Assembly: GCA_035547425.1 (NCBI GenBank)
Contig: DASZUU010000035.1
Location: forward strand, 39,481-103,480
DNA: 64,000 bases
Origin: Alloacidobacterium sp035547425
GTDB taxonomy: Bacteria > Acidobacteriota > Terriglobia > Terriglobales > Acidobacteriaceae
Reading direction: 5' to 3'
Shown here: one piece after another, positions 1 to 8,462 of the stretch
Layout: each line of letters opens with the position of its first letter
Numbering within the stretch: the stretch's first letter is position 1
Notes under the pieces: generated by a model
What the model saw: the letters and a program-made list of their open reading frames with translations, nothing else
The model's database searches: none
What the model was told of the DNA's origin: nothing
Program-made: the position numbers and the translations under genes

Positions 1-129
1 ACAACAACATAATCCCACCCATCCTGTGCTGTACTTGTCTTCATGTGAAAAGATGCTGTCCAGAATACTGCAACTTCGCGATAAAATGGCGCACTATTGT
101 TGTTCTACTTCCCGAGGATGTGAACGACC

Positions 130-1302
130 ATGCCTCTCGGTCCCCGCATCAACGATGCCATTCTTCGCCTTGCTACTCTCGAGCACCGCATCGACCCGTA
201 TTTCCGCGACGGCTTCAATGCGCTGTTCCAGCGTCCCCTCGTCAATATGGTGCAGTTTTTCCTCCATGTGCTTCACGAAAATCCGGAAACACAGCTTTGC
301 CAGGAAATCGTGGCATCCGATGAAGCAGAGATTGCCGCTGTCATCGCCGAGCAAATGAAGCAATTCACCGCCCGCGAATATAAAGCCCGCACAGCGCAAC
401 GCGCGGGAAATACCAAAACCTACGGAGTCGTTCGCGCAGAGTTTGAGGTGCGAAACGATGTGCCCGCCCGCTTTCGCAAAGGAATGTTCGCCGAGCCGGC
501 AACCTATCCCGCCTGGATTCGATTTTCAGGCCCGGGCCCGCTCTCCCCTCCCGACATTGCCGATGCCGGCATTCTCAGCATCGGCATCAAAGTCATGGGC
601 GTTCCCGGAGACAAGCTGCTCGACGACGAAAAATGGACGCAGGATTTCCTCGGCATCAGCTCGCCCACATTTACCACGCCCACCGCCAGAGAAAATGTAA
701 AGCTCCAACGGCAAATCTATGCCGGAACCCCGGTCTTCTATTTCCTCAAGCCGTTCGATTCGCATTTGTGTGACCTCGCCATGCAGGGTCTTTATGCCCG
801 GATGAACCGCAGCCCCTTGGAAGTTCGTTACTGGAGCTGTGTTCCTTATCTCTGTGGAGAAGGGCTTGCCATCAAGTATTCGGTGCGTCCGGTCTCCAGC
901 CACAAGACAAAAATTCCTTGGAATCCGCCCGCGGATTGGCTCCGGCAGTCCCTCTCCATGCGTCTTGCTAGGGAAAGCGTAGAGCTGGACTTCATGCTTC
1001 AGGCGCAAACAAATCCTCGACGAATGCCGATTGAAGATGCTTCGATTGAATGGCCGGAGAACCTGTCGCCATTTGTTCCTGTCGCCAAAATCCGCATTCC
1101 GCGGCAAAAGTTCGACTCCCCGCAGCAACTCGCCTTCGCCGATGTTCTTTCCTACAACCCGTGGCACACTACCGCGGCCCACCGGCCTCTCGGCAATCAG
1201 AATCGCGCCCGAAAGCTCATCTATACGCAGCTCTCGGCGCTGCGGCAATCGATGAACCATGTGCGGCACATCGAGCCCAACGGGTCCGAAGTTTTTTCGT
1301 AG
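130..1302 (+). CDS. catalase-like haem protein
   Basis: This is a 390-residue member of the catalase-fold group that also holds small catalase-related peroxidases and allene-oxide-synthase-like proteins. No signal peptide is seen, so it is probably cytoplasmic. Supporting blocks are KTYGVVRAEFEV (residues 96-107), WIRFSG (129-134) and YNPWH followed by HRPLGNQNRARK (342 to about 363). Monofunctional catalases have a distal His shortly before the first block; the matching position here seems to be Asn94 in AGNTKTYG. Ordinary H2O2 dismutation is therefore doubtful and another peroxide chemistry is possible. GAGGA lies 11 bases before the ATG. A secreted dihaem cytochrome gene follows on the same strand after 121 bases, so the two may share a substrate class; that is inference. 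Confidence 0.75.
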   Translation: MPLGPRINDAILRLATLEHRIDPYFRDGFNALFQRPLVNMVQFFLHVLHENPETQLCQEIVASDEAEIAAVIAEQMKQFTAREYKARTAQRAGNTKTYGVVRAEFEVRNDVPARFRKGMFAEPATYPAWIRFSGPGPLSPPDIADAGILSIGIKVMGVPGDKLLDDEKWTQDFLGISSPTFTTPTARENVKLQRQIYAGTPVFYFLKPFDSHLCDLAMQGLYARMNRSPLEVRYWSCVPYLCGEGLAIKYSVRPVSSHKTKIPWNPPADWLRQSLSMRLARESVELDFMLQAQTNPRRMPIEDASIEWPENLSPFVPVAKIRIPRQKFDSPQQLAFADVLSYNPWHTTAAHRPLGNQNRARKLIYTQLSALRQSMNHVRHIEPNGSEVFS

Positions 1303-1327
1303 GAATTTCTGCTGCGGCGCGTCGTTA

Positions 1328-1349
1328 GGCTGTGGTACTATCCACGGCC
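1328..1349. other. inverted repeat between catalase-like and cytochrome genes
   Basis: GGCTGTGG and CCACGGCC (8 bp with one G-T pair) are separated by six bases, just after the catalase-like stop codon. There is no U-rich tail, so it may be a weak processing or attenuation hairpin rather than a true terminator. Confidence 0.4.
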
Positions 1350-1423
1350 ATAAAGCAACAGGTGAAACTATCTGCAATTCCGGCTCACTATTCTGTGTCT
1401 TAAACAGGAGTCAGATACAAGGC

Positions 1424-3874
1424 ATGGCCCAGACCCGCTCGCAGTCTCACGCATGGATAACTTCTGTCTTGCTCTCGATCACTCTCACCGTTGGATGCCA
1501 TCGTGCGCCGAAGCCCGGCCAGGTGCAGGATGAAGCCATGCGCGCGGGCCGAACCGCCGCATCCTTTCCCGCAGCCGATGAAGACTATTTCCACGACATG
1601 GATGGCGGCATCGCTCTCACCTCTGACGAAATAAAGGGCCGCAACATGTGGCTCGTCTGGACGGGAGGCAACGACCGCTTCTGGGACCTCATGGCAACTT
1701 CCAGCGTCGGCACGCTCGATCTGCTCAAGACCGTCTCCTCCTATCCCGGATACAAATACAGCCGCGACAATCGCTGGAATTATCTTGGCCTCGTCAATGA
1801 GCCTTGCTTTAAGAAAGCTACAGCTCCCGACCCGCAGCATTTCGGGCTTTGGCTCGATCAGCGCAGCGCAGATTGTCCCCCGGACCCATTCGAGAATAAG
1901 CAGAAATACCCCGGCGTTAAAATCGGCGCGCGCGGCAGCACTGTGCCTGTCGGCTCCTATTACGGCTACCCCACGGGAATCGTCGGGCTACGTCTCTTTC
2001 CGAATCCTGATTTCGACGCCGCAGCCGCAAAGCGATGGGATCCCAAGCGCTATTACGAAGATCCCAGCTACTACAACGACAAAAAGCTGATCCGTCCCTA
2101 TCGCGTCGGTATGTCCTGCGCTTTTTGCCACGTAGGCCCAAGTCCCATCAAGCCGCCCGCCGATCCTGAGAATCCCAAATGGGAGAACCTCAGCTCAAAT
2201 GTCGGCGCGCAATATTTCTGGATCGATCGCATCTTCGCGTGGAAACCCGATGCTGGTAGCTTTCCCTATCAGCTCTTCCATACATCCCGCCCAGGCACGC
2301 TTGATACTTCGCTGATCTCGTCCGACAACATCAACAATCCGCGCTCCATGAATGCAGTCTATGGCCTGCGCGCGCGGCTCGATCTTGCCCGGCGCTGGGG
2401 CAAAGAAACCCTCGCCGGCGGAGAGCTCAATAACAAGCAGTTCAACGAATACATCCACTCCGGCGATCTCACAAATTTCTATCAGCCTCCAAACACCGTG
2501 TGGACAGCGCGCATTCTCAAGGACGGTTCCGATTCCGTCGGCGCCCTCGGAGCGCTGAATCGTGTTTACCTCAACATAGGCCTCTTCAGCGAAGAGTGGT
2601 TGCTGCACTTCCGTGCTCTTATCGGTGGCCAGCCCATTACCCCAATCGAAATCTCAGTTGCCGACAAAAACTCCGCTTACTGGCAAGCCACCGAGCAGCA
2701 AACACCCGACATGGCTCTCTTCTTTCTCAAGAGCACCGATCCGCATTACTTGAAAGACGCGCCCGGCGGCGAAGCCTATCTCAGCAAAGACAAAAGTGTT
2801 CTCCAGCATGGAGCCATTGTCTTCGCAGATCGTTGCGCGCGCTGTCACTCCAGCAAAATCCCCACCCCTGCGGCAGGCGTCGATCCTGGTGGATGCGCCG
2901 GAAAAGATTATCTGACCTGCTGGAACAAATATTGGGCATGGACGAAAACCGATGAATTCAAGACCGCCATGCGCAAAATCGTTCTCGACAAGGATTTCCT
3001 CAAAGACAACTATCTTTCGACCGACATGCGCGTGCCCGTTACCCTTCTGCAGACCAATGCCTGCAGCCCGCTTGCCACGAATGCAATTGCCGGAAACATA
3101 TGGGACAACTTCTCATCCCACACCTACAAAGAGCTGCCTTCCGTCGGCGCTGTCACTGTCTATGATCCATTCACAGGCAAGCCCGGAACCTATGTCATGC
3201 CCGGCGGCGGTCGCGGATACACGCGCCCTGCTTCCCTTATCAGCGTGTGGTCAACGGCGCCCTATCTGCAGAACAACACGATCGGCAATTTCAATCCCAG
3301 CCCTTCCGTCGATGCGCGCATGGCCTCATTTCAGGACGGAATGGAAAAACTCCTCTGGCCGGAAAAGCGCGACAAGGACCCCGTGCTGGGCGATAAAATC
3401 CCCGGCCTCATCGATCGCACCACGCAGACAAGCTACCTCCGCATCCCCGGTGGATACTTGCCCGACTATCTAAAGCCGCTCATCCATCCCGGCGAGAGAT
3501 TCTTTCCCGCCATCTTTGGCGACGGCGGCATACAGCTCGGGCCCATTCCCGCTGGAACGCCGGTGGACTTACTGGCGAACTTCGATTTACTGGGAGAGCC
3601 TGCAAACAGTAGCGAAAAGCGTGAGCGCCAGGAAAAGGTTTTGAAGCTCCTGCTGAAGCTGAAGCACGATCTCGACGCATTGCCTCGCAACGCGACCGAT
3701 GATGACGCCCGCAAAGTCTTCGCCAACGTGGTTCAGCCCATGATGGAGTTGAATAAGTGCCCCGATTTCATCGTGAATCGCGGCCACTACTTTGGAACCA
3801 GCTACTTTACCGAGGAGCCGCCCTTGAGCGATGCCGACAAGCGGGCTCTCATCGAGTTCATGAAAACATTCTGA
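1424..3874 (+). CDS. secreted dihaem cytochrome c, RoxA-like
   Basis: This 816-residue exported protein has two c-type haem sites, CAFCH at residues 232-236 and CARCH at 471-475. Its C-terminal half resembles the MauG/bacterial cytochrome c peroxidase family (RPASLISVWSTAPYLQNNT). Length, the wide gap between haem motifs and blocks such as TDMRVPVTLLQTNAC resemble rubber oxygenase RoxA and relatives, which cleave polyisoprene oxidatively. The N-terminus ends in LTVGC, a lipoprotein box, so it is probably membrane-anchored outside the cytoplasm. The ATG at 1424 was chosen because it gives this signal and has AGGAG at 1406-1410; upstream in-frame codons give no signal. The substrate is unknown; a plain peroxidase role is possible. 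Confidence 0.75.
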   Translation: MAQTRSQSHAWITSVLLSITLTVGCHRAPKPGQVQDEAMRAGRTAASFPAADEDYFHDMDGGIALTSDEIKGRNMWLVWTGGNDRFWDLMATSSVGTLDLLKTVSSYPGYKYSRDNRWNYLGLVNEPCFKKATAPDPQHFGLWLDQRSADCPPDPFENKQKYPGVKIGARGSTVPVGSYYGYPTGIVGLRLFPNPDFDAAAAKRWDPKRYYEDPSYYNDKKLIRPYRVGMSCAFCHVGPSPIKPPADPENPKWENLSSNVGAQYFWIDRIFAWKPDAGSFPYQLFHTSRPGTLDTSLISSDNINNPRSMNAVYGLRARLDLARRWGKETLAGGELNNKQFNEYIHSGDLTNFYQPPNTVWTARILKDGSDSVGALGALNRVYLNIGLFSEEWLLHFRALIGGQPITPIEISVADKNSAYWQATEQQTPDMALFFLKSTDPHYLKDAPGGEAYLSKDKSVLQHGAIVFADRCARCHSSKIPTPAAGVDPGGCAGKDYLTCWNKYWAWTKTDEFKTAMRKIVLDKDFLKDNYLSTDMRVPVTLLQTNACSPLATNAIAGNIWDNFSSHTYKELPSVGAVTVYDPFTGKPGTYVMPGGGRGYTRPASLISVWSTAPYLQNNTIGNFNPSPSVDARMASFQDGMEKLLWPEKRDKDPVLGDKIPGLIDRTTQTSYLRIPGGYLPDYLKPLIHPGERFFPAIFGDGGIQLGPIPAGTPVDLLANFDLLGEPANSSEKRERQEKVLKLLLKLKHDLDALPRNATDDDARKVFANVVQPMMELNKCPDFIVNRGHYFGTSYFTEEPPLSDADKRALIEFMKTF

Positions 3875-3885
3875 TAACGATGCGC

Positions 3886-3924
3886 ATGGACCCGTGGCCG
3901 CATGAGCGCAGGCCACGGATCCAT
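3886..3924. terminator. inverted repeat between convergent genes
   Basis: A 14-base arm at 3886-3899 pairs with 3911-3924 (13 of 14 matched; core CCGTGGCC/GGCCACGG) around an 11-base loop. It lies between the stop of the cytochrome gene and the end of the convergent cyclophilin gene. There is no U tract, so termination is inferred only from position and stem strength. Confidence 0.5.
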
Positions 3925-3930
3925 CCGCGA

Positions 3931-4461
3931 CTAGGCAACGCGCTCAATCACCAGCGAATCAATCGTGACCGGCGTCTTCGGCTTATCCTGCGCGCCGCGA
4001 GCAACCTTTGAAATCTTATCGGCAATCTCCTGACCTTCCACAACCTCGCCAAAGATCGTGTGGTTGCCCGTCAGCCACTGCGTGGGAGCTACCGTGATAA
4101 AAAACTGCGAGCCGTTCGTGTTTGGCCCCGCATTCGCCATCGCCAGCTTGCCCGGCTTGTCAAACTTGTGCGGCGATCCCTTCGTCTCATCTTCAAAGCG
4201 ATAGCCCGGCCCGCCAAAGCCCGAGCCTGCCGGGTCTCCGCCCTGGATCATGAAGTCCGGAATCACGCGATGAAAAATCGTGCCGTCATAAAGCTTGTCT
4301 TTGCTCTTGTTGTTCGTTACAGGATGCGTCCACTCGCGCGATCCCTCGGCAAGCTCAATAAAATTCGCAACTGTCTTCGGCGCGTCTTTCTCAAAAAGAC
4401 GGCATACAATCGTGCCTTCGCTGGTGTTAAAAATTGCGTAAGTTCCGGTAGAACGAGCCAT
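3931..4461 (-). CDS. peptidyl-prolyl cis-trans isomerase, cyclophilin type (cytoplasmic)
   Basis: This 176-residue single-domain cyclophilin catalyses proline cis-trans isomerisation in protein folding. The family core is complete: FHRVIPDFMIQGGDP with the catalytic Arg, GKLAMANAGPNTNGSQFFIT, and HTIFGEVVEG. There is no signal peptide. The start ATG has a strong AAGGAG seven bases upstream. It follows a second, exported cyclophilin gene on the same strand after 48 bases, and the two proteins share the same motifs throughout, so they are probably a tandem duplication split between cytoplasm and periplasm. Confidence 0.93.
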   Translation of the reverse strand: MARSTGTYAIFNTSEGTIVCRLFEKDAPKTVANFIELAEGSREWTHPVTNNKSKDKLYDGTIFHRVIPDFMIQGGDPAGSGFGGPGYRFEDETKGSPHKFDKPGKLAMANAGPNTNGSQFFITVAPTQWLTGNHTIFGEVVEGQEIADKISKVARGAQDKPKTPVTIDSLVIERVA

Positions 4462-4509
4462 GTTTTACTCCTTAAAAAGATATTCGTAACTCTGGGTGGG
4501 AAATCGGAA

Positions 4510-5247
4510 TTAGTTTGAGGGCGCCGCAGCTGCCGAAGGTAAAGGCGGCAACGGCTGCCCTTCCTTCACAATGGTCACTTTCTTCAGGATCACAGGAGTC
4601 ACCGGCTTATCGTTGTCATCGCGTTCGACTCGTGCAATCGACTTCACTACCAGAACACTCGGATCGTCGCATTGCCCAAAAATCGTGTGCTTCTGGTTCA
4701 GATGCTCTGTCGGAACCTCCGTAATGAAGAATTGCGATCCATTTGTATTCGGCCCTGAATTCGCCATCGCCAGCCGGCCCGGAACATCGAAATTCAGGTT
4801 AGGATCGAACTCATCCTCGAACATGTATCCGGGATCGCCCATGCCCGTCGCCGTAGGATCGCCGCCCTGGATCATAAACTCCGGAATCACGCGATGGAAC
4901 TGCGTGCCGTCATACAGCGGCTTGTTATGCATCTTCTGGTGTGTCACCGGGTCGGTCCAGTCTTTCGTTCCTTCCGCCAGCCCGATAAAATTCGCCACCG
5001 TTTTCGGCGCTTCTTTTGCGAACAGCTTGCACGTGATGCGCCCCATGCTCGTATCCAGCACCGCCGTCGGCCCTGTAGGTTGCGGGCTTACATGCGCCTG
5101 CGTATCCGGAGAATCAGGCAACTCCTGGCTCGCAGCTGCCGGCGTGGATGCTGCCGGCGTGCTCGGTGCCGATTGTTGCGCGAAGCCGCTACAGAGAAAG
5201 GCTGAAGAGACGAGAGTGAGCGATGCGAGGCGAGCCAGTGCGTTCAT
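4510..5247 (-). CDS. peptidyl-prolyl cis-trans isomerase, cyclophilin type (exported)
   Basis: This 245-residue cyclophilin has a signal peptide (MNALARLASLTLVSSAFLCS, cleavage near GFA-QQ), then a low-complexity Ala/Pro/Ser linker to about residue 60, then the isomerase domain with FHRVIPEFMIQGGDP and GRLAMANSGPNTNGSQFF. The expected site is the periplasm. ATG 5247 was preferred over an in-frame TTG at 5259, because TTGGGA supplies the ribosome-binding purines. Its product probably assists folding of secreted proteins while the neighbouring paralogue serves the cytoplasm. Confidence 0.92.
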   Translation of the reverse strand: MNALARLASLTLVSSAFLCSGFAQQSAPSTPAASTPAAASQELPDSPDTQAHVSPQPTGPTAVLDTSMGRITCKLFAKEAPKTVANFIGLAEGTKDWTDPVTHQKMHNKPLYDGTQFHRVIPEFMIQGGDPTATGMGDPGYMFEDEFDPNLNFDVPGRLAMANSGPNTNGSQFFITEVPTEHLNQKHTIFGQCDDPSVLVVKSIARVERDDNDKPVTPVILKKVTIVKEGQPLPPLPSAAAAPSN

Positions 5248-5441
5248 GCAGTTTCCCAATCGTTAGGGTACAGCATTGCCGCATTCAGTGAAAACCGCCC
5301 GCTTGCCGCCTCGAGAACGCCGACGCGCCATGAAAAAGATTTGCCCTCATGTGTAACGCGCGCATCCTGCGCTTCACTACTCGTTGTTAACCCTCTCCGG
5401 GCCTCGGGCCAAATCCTTAAAAAGTGAATAGGAAAAGAATC

Positions 5442-6479
5442 ATGAAACAGCGTATGCTCTCATTCGTTTCGGCCATGCTGCTCGCTGCGCCTCTTGTCGG
5501 CACAGCGCAACAGCAGCAGTTAAAGCCGAATGAGCTCCCGACAAACGTCGCGGGTGCCACCACCATCTCAGCTCCTCCAAAAGGATTCAATCCCTTGACG
5601 GCCTCGGACCAGGATCTCGAATACTACGGCTTTCCGCCCCGCCCCAACGAAGTGGAAGCTCCCAAAGCCTTTGCGCGATGGCAAAAGGCAATGGCAGCCT
5701 CCAAGTTGCGCCTGATGCCGAAGCTCGAAGTCACCAACAACTTCAGCGCTCCGGCAAAAATGAAAGCGGGCGCAGTGCCTGCAAGCGGCAGCGCCTCCTC
5801 GTCCTATAACTGGAGTGGCTACGTCAATACCAACGGCGTCACCAAGTACGGCAATTCATCCTTCTACTACATCATTGGCGACTATGTTGTACCCGTTGCC
5901 ACACAGGCATACGGCGTCTGCACCGGCGGCTGGGACTATTCCGTAAGCTGGGTCGGCATCGACGGATGGGGCTCGGGCGATGTGTTGCAGGCCGGCAATG
6001 AAGCCGATGCCTACTGCAGCGGATCCACAAAGTCCGCCTACTACTCCGCATGGTATGAGTGGTATCCCAACGGCTGGACGCGCATCACCAATTTGCCCAT
6101 CGTGCCCGGCGACGACCTCTTCGTAGAAGTCTGGAGCACCAGCTCCACCGCTGGCCACGCCTATCTCGTGAACTACAACACCAACCAGTACGTCAGCATC
6201 AACTTCAACGCGCCTTCCGGCACGCAGCTTGTCGGCAACAGCGCCGAGTGGGTTGTCGAGCGCCCGGGAATCAATGGTTCACTGGCAACACTGACCAACT
6301 ACATCTCCGATTATTTCTCTGACGCCTATGCCTATAACTTCGGTTATTCAGCTGTCGATCCGGGCAGCGCAAGCTCCTTCCCGGTCACCATGCTCGATAA
6401 CAGCGGTCACGCCATCTCGTATCCAACCTTGCTCGGTGCAAATGCAATCTGGCTGCAGAATGAAGGCTCATCCCGGTAA
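5442..6479 (+). CDS. G1 family acid glutamic peptidase (eqolisin)
   Basis: This 345-residue secreted pro-enzyme has a signal peptide ending near GTAQ, a propeptide of roughly 90 residues, then a beta-sandwich peptidase domain starting at SYNWSGYV (about residue 120). Eqolisins use a Gln/Glu pair: here Gln183 in VLQAGN and Glu269 in SAEWVVERP fit, together with WVGIDGWGS and WYEWYP. Such enzymes work at acidic pH, which fits an acid-soil bacterium. ATG 5442 follows AGGAAAAG; an upstream in-frame GTG at 5424 would place that site inside the gene. No partner genes are evident; the downstream genes run in the opposite direction. Confidence 0.9.
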   Translation: MKQRMLSFVSAMLLAAPLVGTAQQQQLKPNELPTNVAGATTISAPPKGFNPLTASDQDLEYYGFPPRPNEVEAPKAFARWQKAMAASKLRLMPKLEVTNNFSAPAKMKAGAVPASGSASSSYNWSGYVNTNGVTKYGNSSFYYIIGDYVVPVATQAYGVCTGGWDYSVSWVGIDGWGSGDVLQAGNEADAYCSGSTKSAYYSAWYEWYPNGWTRITNLPIVPGDDLFVEVWSTSSTAGHAYLVNYNTNQYVSINFNAPSGTQLVGNSAEWVVERPGINGSLATLTNYISDYFSDAYAYNFGYSAVDPGSASSFPVTMLDNSGHAISYPTLLGANAIWLQNEGSSR

Positions 6480-6496
6480 AACTTTAAATTTGTAAA

Positions 6497-6536
6497 CGAG
6501 ACAATTTCTGCCTTGCCGAGACAATCTCTGCCTTGC
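6497..6536. repeat. two tandem 20-base repeats
   Basis: CGAGACAATTTCTGCCTTGC (6497-6516) is followed directly by the same 20-mer with one T-to-C change (6517-6536). It lies between the stop codons of the convergent G1 peptidase and holA genes and looks like a recent small duplication. Confidence 0.9.
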
Positions 6537-6575
6537 AAGGATCGGCGATGCGCTCCCGCGCGTCGCCTTCTTTGT

Positions 6576-7709
6576 TTACAGCTCCATCGCGTATTGTGTC
6601 GAAGCCGCTGCAGGAACAGCTTTCGCCTCGCTGGCCAGATCCATCACCAGCCGCTCCAGCACCAGCTTCTTATCCGGAGGCTGCGAGCGCAATTCCAGGT
6701 CGGCCCGTGCAATCAGCCGCAATGCGCGTGTCAGTTCTCGCTTCGATTTATAACGGCGCGCCTGCCGAATTAAATCCTCAGCTGCAAACGGAGGCATGCG
6801 AAAACCTTGCCACAGCGCCTGCCAGATCGCGCGAGAATCCCGCACATTCTTCTCCAGGATCACCAGCATCTGGCGGAAAGTGCGGGCCAGCATATAAAGG
6901 TGACCGATCGCTGCGTCTTCACCGCCGTCGGAAGCATTCAGCAGTCCTTCCAGCAGCATCAGCGCGCGCTCCTTGTCCTTGGCGGAAATCGCATCCGTCA
7001 GCTCATAAAGCGAGCGCTGCTTGGCTGCCAGCACCATTGTTTCCACATCGCCCAGCGTGATGAGCTTTTTCAGCCCCGCATATAGTGACAGCTTCTCGAA
7101 TTCGCTGGCAATCAGCATCATGTCCGCGCCCAGAGCATCCACCAGCTCGCGTGCCGCATCCTGTTCCAGCTTGATCTGCTGCTTTTCCGCTTCCAGCAGC
7201 AGCCAGCGCAGTGCATCCGCTTCATCCACGCGGGCCAGCTCCACCATCCCGCAATGGTCCCCCAGCGTTTCCCGAATTCGCTCATAGCGGTCTTTATCGG
7301 TCATATCCATCCGTCGCAGGTCTGAGGGAATACGAAGATGGTCCGCCACAAAAAGAAGCACTGCCTGTGGATTCGGCGACCGGAAGTAGTTATCGATTGC
7401 GGCAAACTCTTCCTTCTTGGCCGCGCGCGTATAAAGCTGCTTCAGGTTGCGGATAAAAAGTACCTGGAACGGCGCCATCAGCGATGGCGTCTGCGCCCGG
7501 TCGAGTGCCTCAAAAATACTGGTCTCTGCCAGGTCGATATCCGACAGGCAAAAATCGCGCAGATCGTCAGGCACAAAAGCCTGTAGCAGCGCCCGGCGGC
7601 AGCGCTCGTAAAGAAAAATCTCGTCGCCAATCAGCACATAGCCCGCGCGCAGCTTGTTGCTGCGCACTTCCGCCAGAAAACGGTCCGTGGAGGCGAAACC
7701 TGCTCCCAT
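6576..7709 (-). CDS. holA: DNA polymerase III delta subunit
   Basis: This 377-residue clamp-loader delta subunit opens the beta sliding clamp during replication. Family signs are LIGDEIFLYERCRRAL near the N-terminus, FEALDRAQTPSLMAPFQVL, and the alpha-helical collar at the C-terminus (LYMLARTFRQMLVILEKN, then QARRYKSKRELTRALRLIAR). ATG 7709 was chosen because GGAGG lies 10 bases upstream; the longer frame to 7850 has no binding site and would run into the end of lptE. The lptE-holA order is common in bacteria. Confidence 0.88.
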   Translation of the reverse strand: MGAGFASTDRFLAEVRSNKLRAGYVLIGDEIFLYERCRRALLQAFVPDDLRDFCLSDIDLAETSIFEALDRAQTPSLMAPFQVLFIRNLKQLYTRAAKKEEFAAIDNYFRSPNPQAVLLFVADHLRIPSDLRRMDMTDKDRYERIRETLGDHCGMVELARVDEADALRWLLLEAEKQQIKLEQDAARELVDALGADMMLIASEFEKLSLYAGLKKLITLGDVETMVLAAKQRSLYELTDAISAKDKERALMLLEGLLNASDGGEDAAIGHLYMLARTFRQMLVILEKNVRDSRAIWQALWQGFRMPPFAAEDLIRQARRYKSKRELTRALRLIARADLELRSQPPDKKLVLERLVMDLASEAKAVPAAASTQYAMEL

Positions 7710-7803
7710 GCCTAAAACGCCTCCAAACATGCTTGGACGGCTTCGCCCGGGTGCCGTGTCGCTGCGCTCGCGTGAGCATCGAAAATCGGAGAACTGGCTT
7801 GCA

Positions 7804-8346
7804 TCAGAAGGACTCCAGAATATCGGAGACCAGCGCCTGGGCAAAGTCACGAGAAAGGCGCTGGACCGCCGCCGGGTCTTCCTGGATAAAACTCACTAGG
7901 TCTTGTGTCGTCTGGTATTGCTGGCGGAATGTATAGTTCTTGTTTTCATACAGCACGCGGTGGTCCCGGTCCAGCACCTTTACGCTCGCTCCCACCGTGA
8001 TCAGGTAGCTCGACGACTGGCCTGTCTGAATGTTGTACGTCAGCGGAACCACCGTAAAGGTATTGATCTCCCCATCCAGCACCGCATCCCCCGCATCCGG
8101 CTTGTCCGTTGCCAGAACTTTATACGGCGTCCGGCTCGTAAATTCCCGAATCACCGCGTTCGTGAACGCAATTTCCGTATGATACGACTGCGTGTGCGTC
8201 GCAAACGTCGGCACTGCCAATGTATGCACAGTGTTCGGCAGGTGTGCCGCCGAATGTACCGAATGATATCCGCAGCCGGAAAGCGCGACTGTCGCGGCTA
8301 GTAAAACTGGAAGGGAAAAGCGAAGCATTCTGTGACATTTTCTCAT
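7804..8346 (-). CDS. lptE: LPS-assembly lipoprotein LptE
   Basis: This 180-residue lipoprotein has a signal ending LSGCGYH, the classic LptE lipobox. In the family LptE plugs the LptD barrel and helps deliver lipopolysaccharide to the cell surface. The body shows VPTFATHTQSYHTEIAFTN, strands resembling TFRQQYQTTQDLVSFIQED, and a C-terminal helix with an SRDFAQALVSDIL pattern typical of LptE. Start ATG 8346 or ATG 8328 are both possible; the longer one is listed. It precedes holA by 94 bases on the same strand. Its presence supports an LPS-containing outer membrane. Confidence 0.85.
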   Translation of the reverse strand: MRKCHRMLRFSLPVLLAATVALSGCGYHSVHSAAHLPNTVHTLAVPTFATHTQSYHTEIAFTNAVIREFTSRTPYKVLATDKPDAGDAVLDGEINTFTVVPLTYNIQTGQSSSYLITVGASVKVLDRDHRVLYENKNYTFRQQYQTTQDLVSFIQEDPAAVQRLSRDFAQALVSDILESF

Positions 8347-8462
8347 CTCTGCCGCGCTTTTGCTTTGTGCCCGCCCAGCGATAATCTTTGCCTTCCAGCC
8401 AATTTCTTTTTTCCTAAAGCAAAGCCTACCATGTATCATGACACCGTTCGGAGGCCCGTAAG

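Noticed and set aside
526..1377. A 283-codon open frame on the minus strand opposite the catalase-like gene
   Set aside because: It mirrors the coding frame of the plus-strand gene, has no start signal and no recognisable domain.
1424..3874. Classical cytochrome c peroxidase
   Set aside because: The protein is about twice the usual length, with haem motifs some 240 residues apart and RoxA-like blocks; a peroxidase role cannot be fully excluded.
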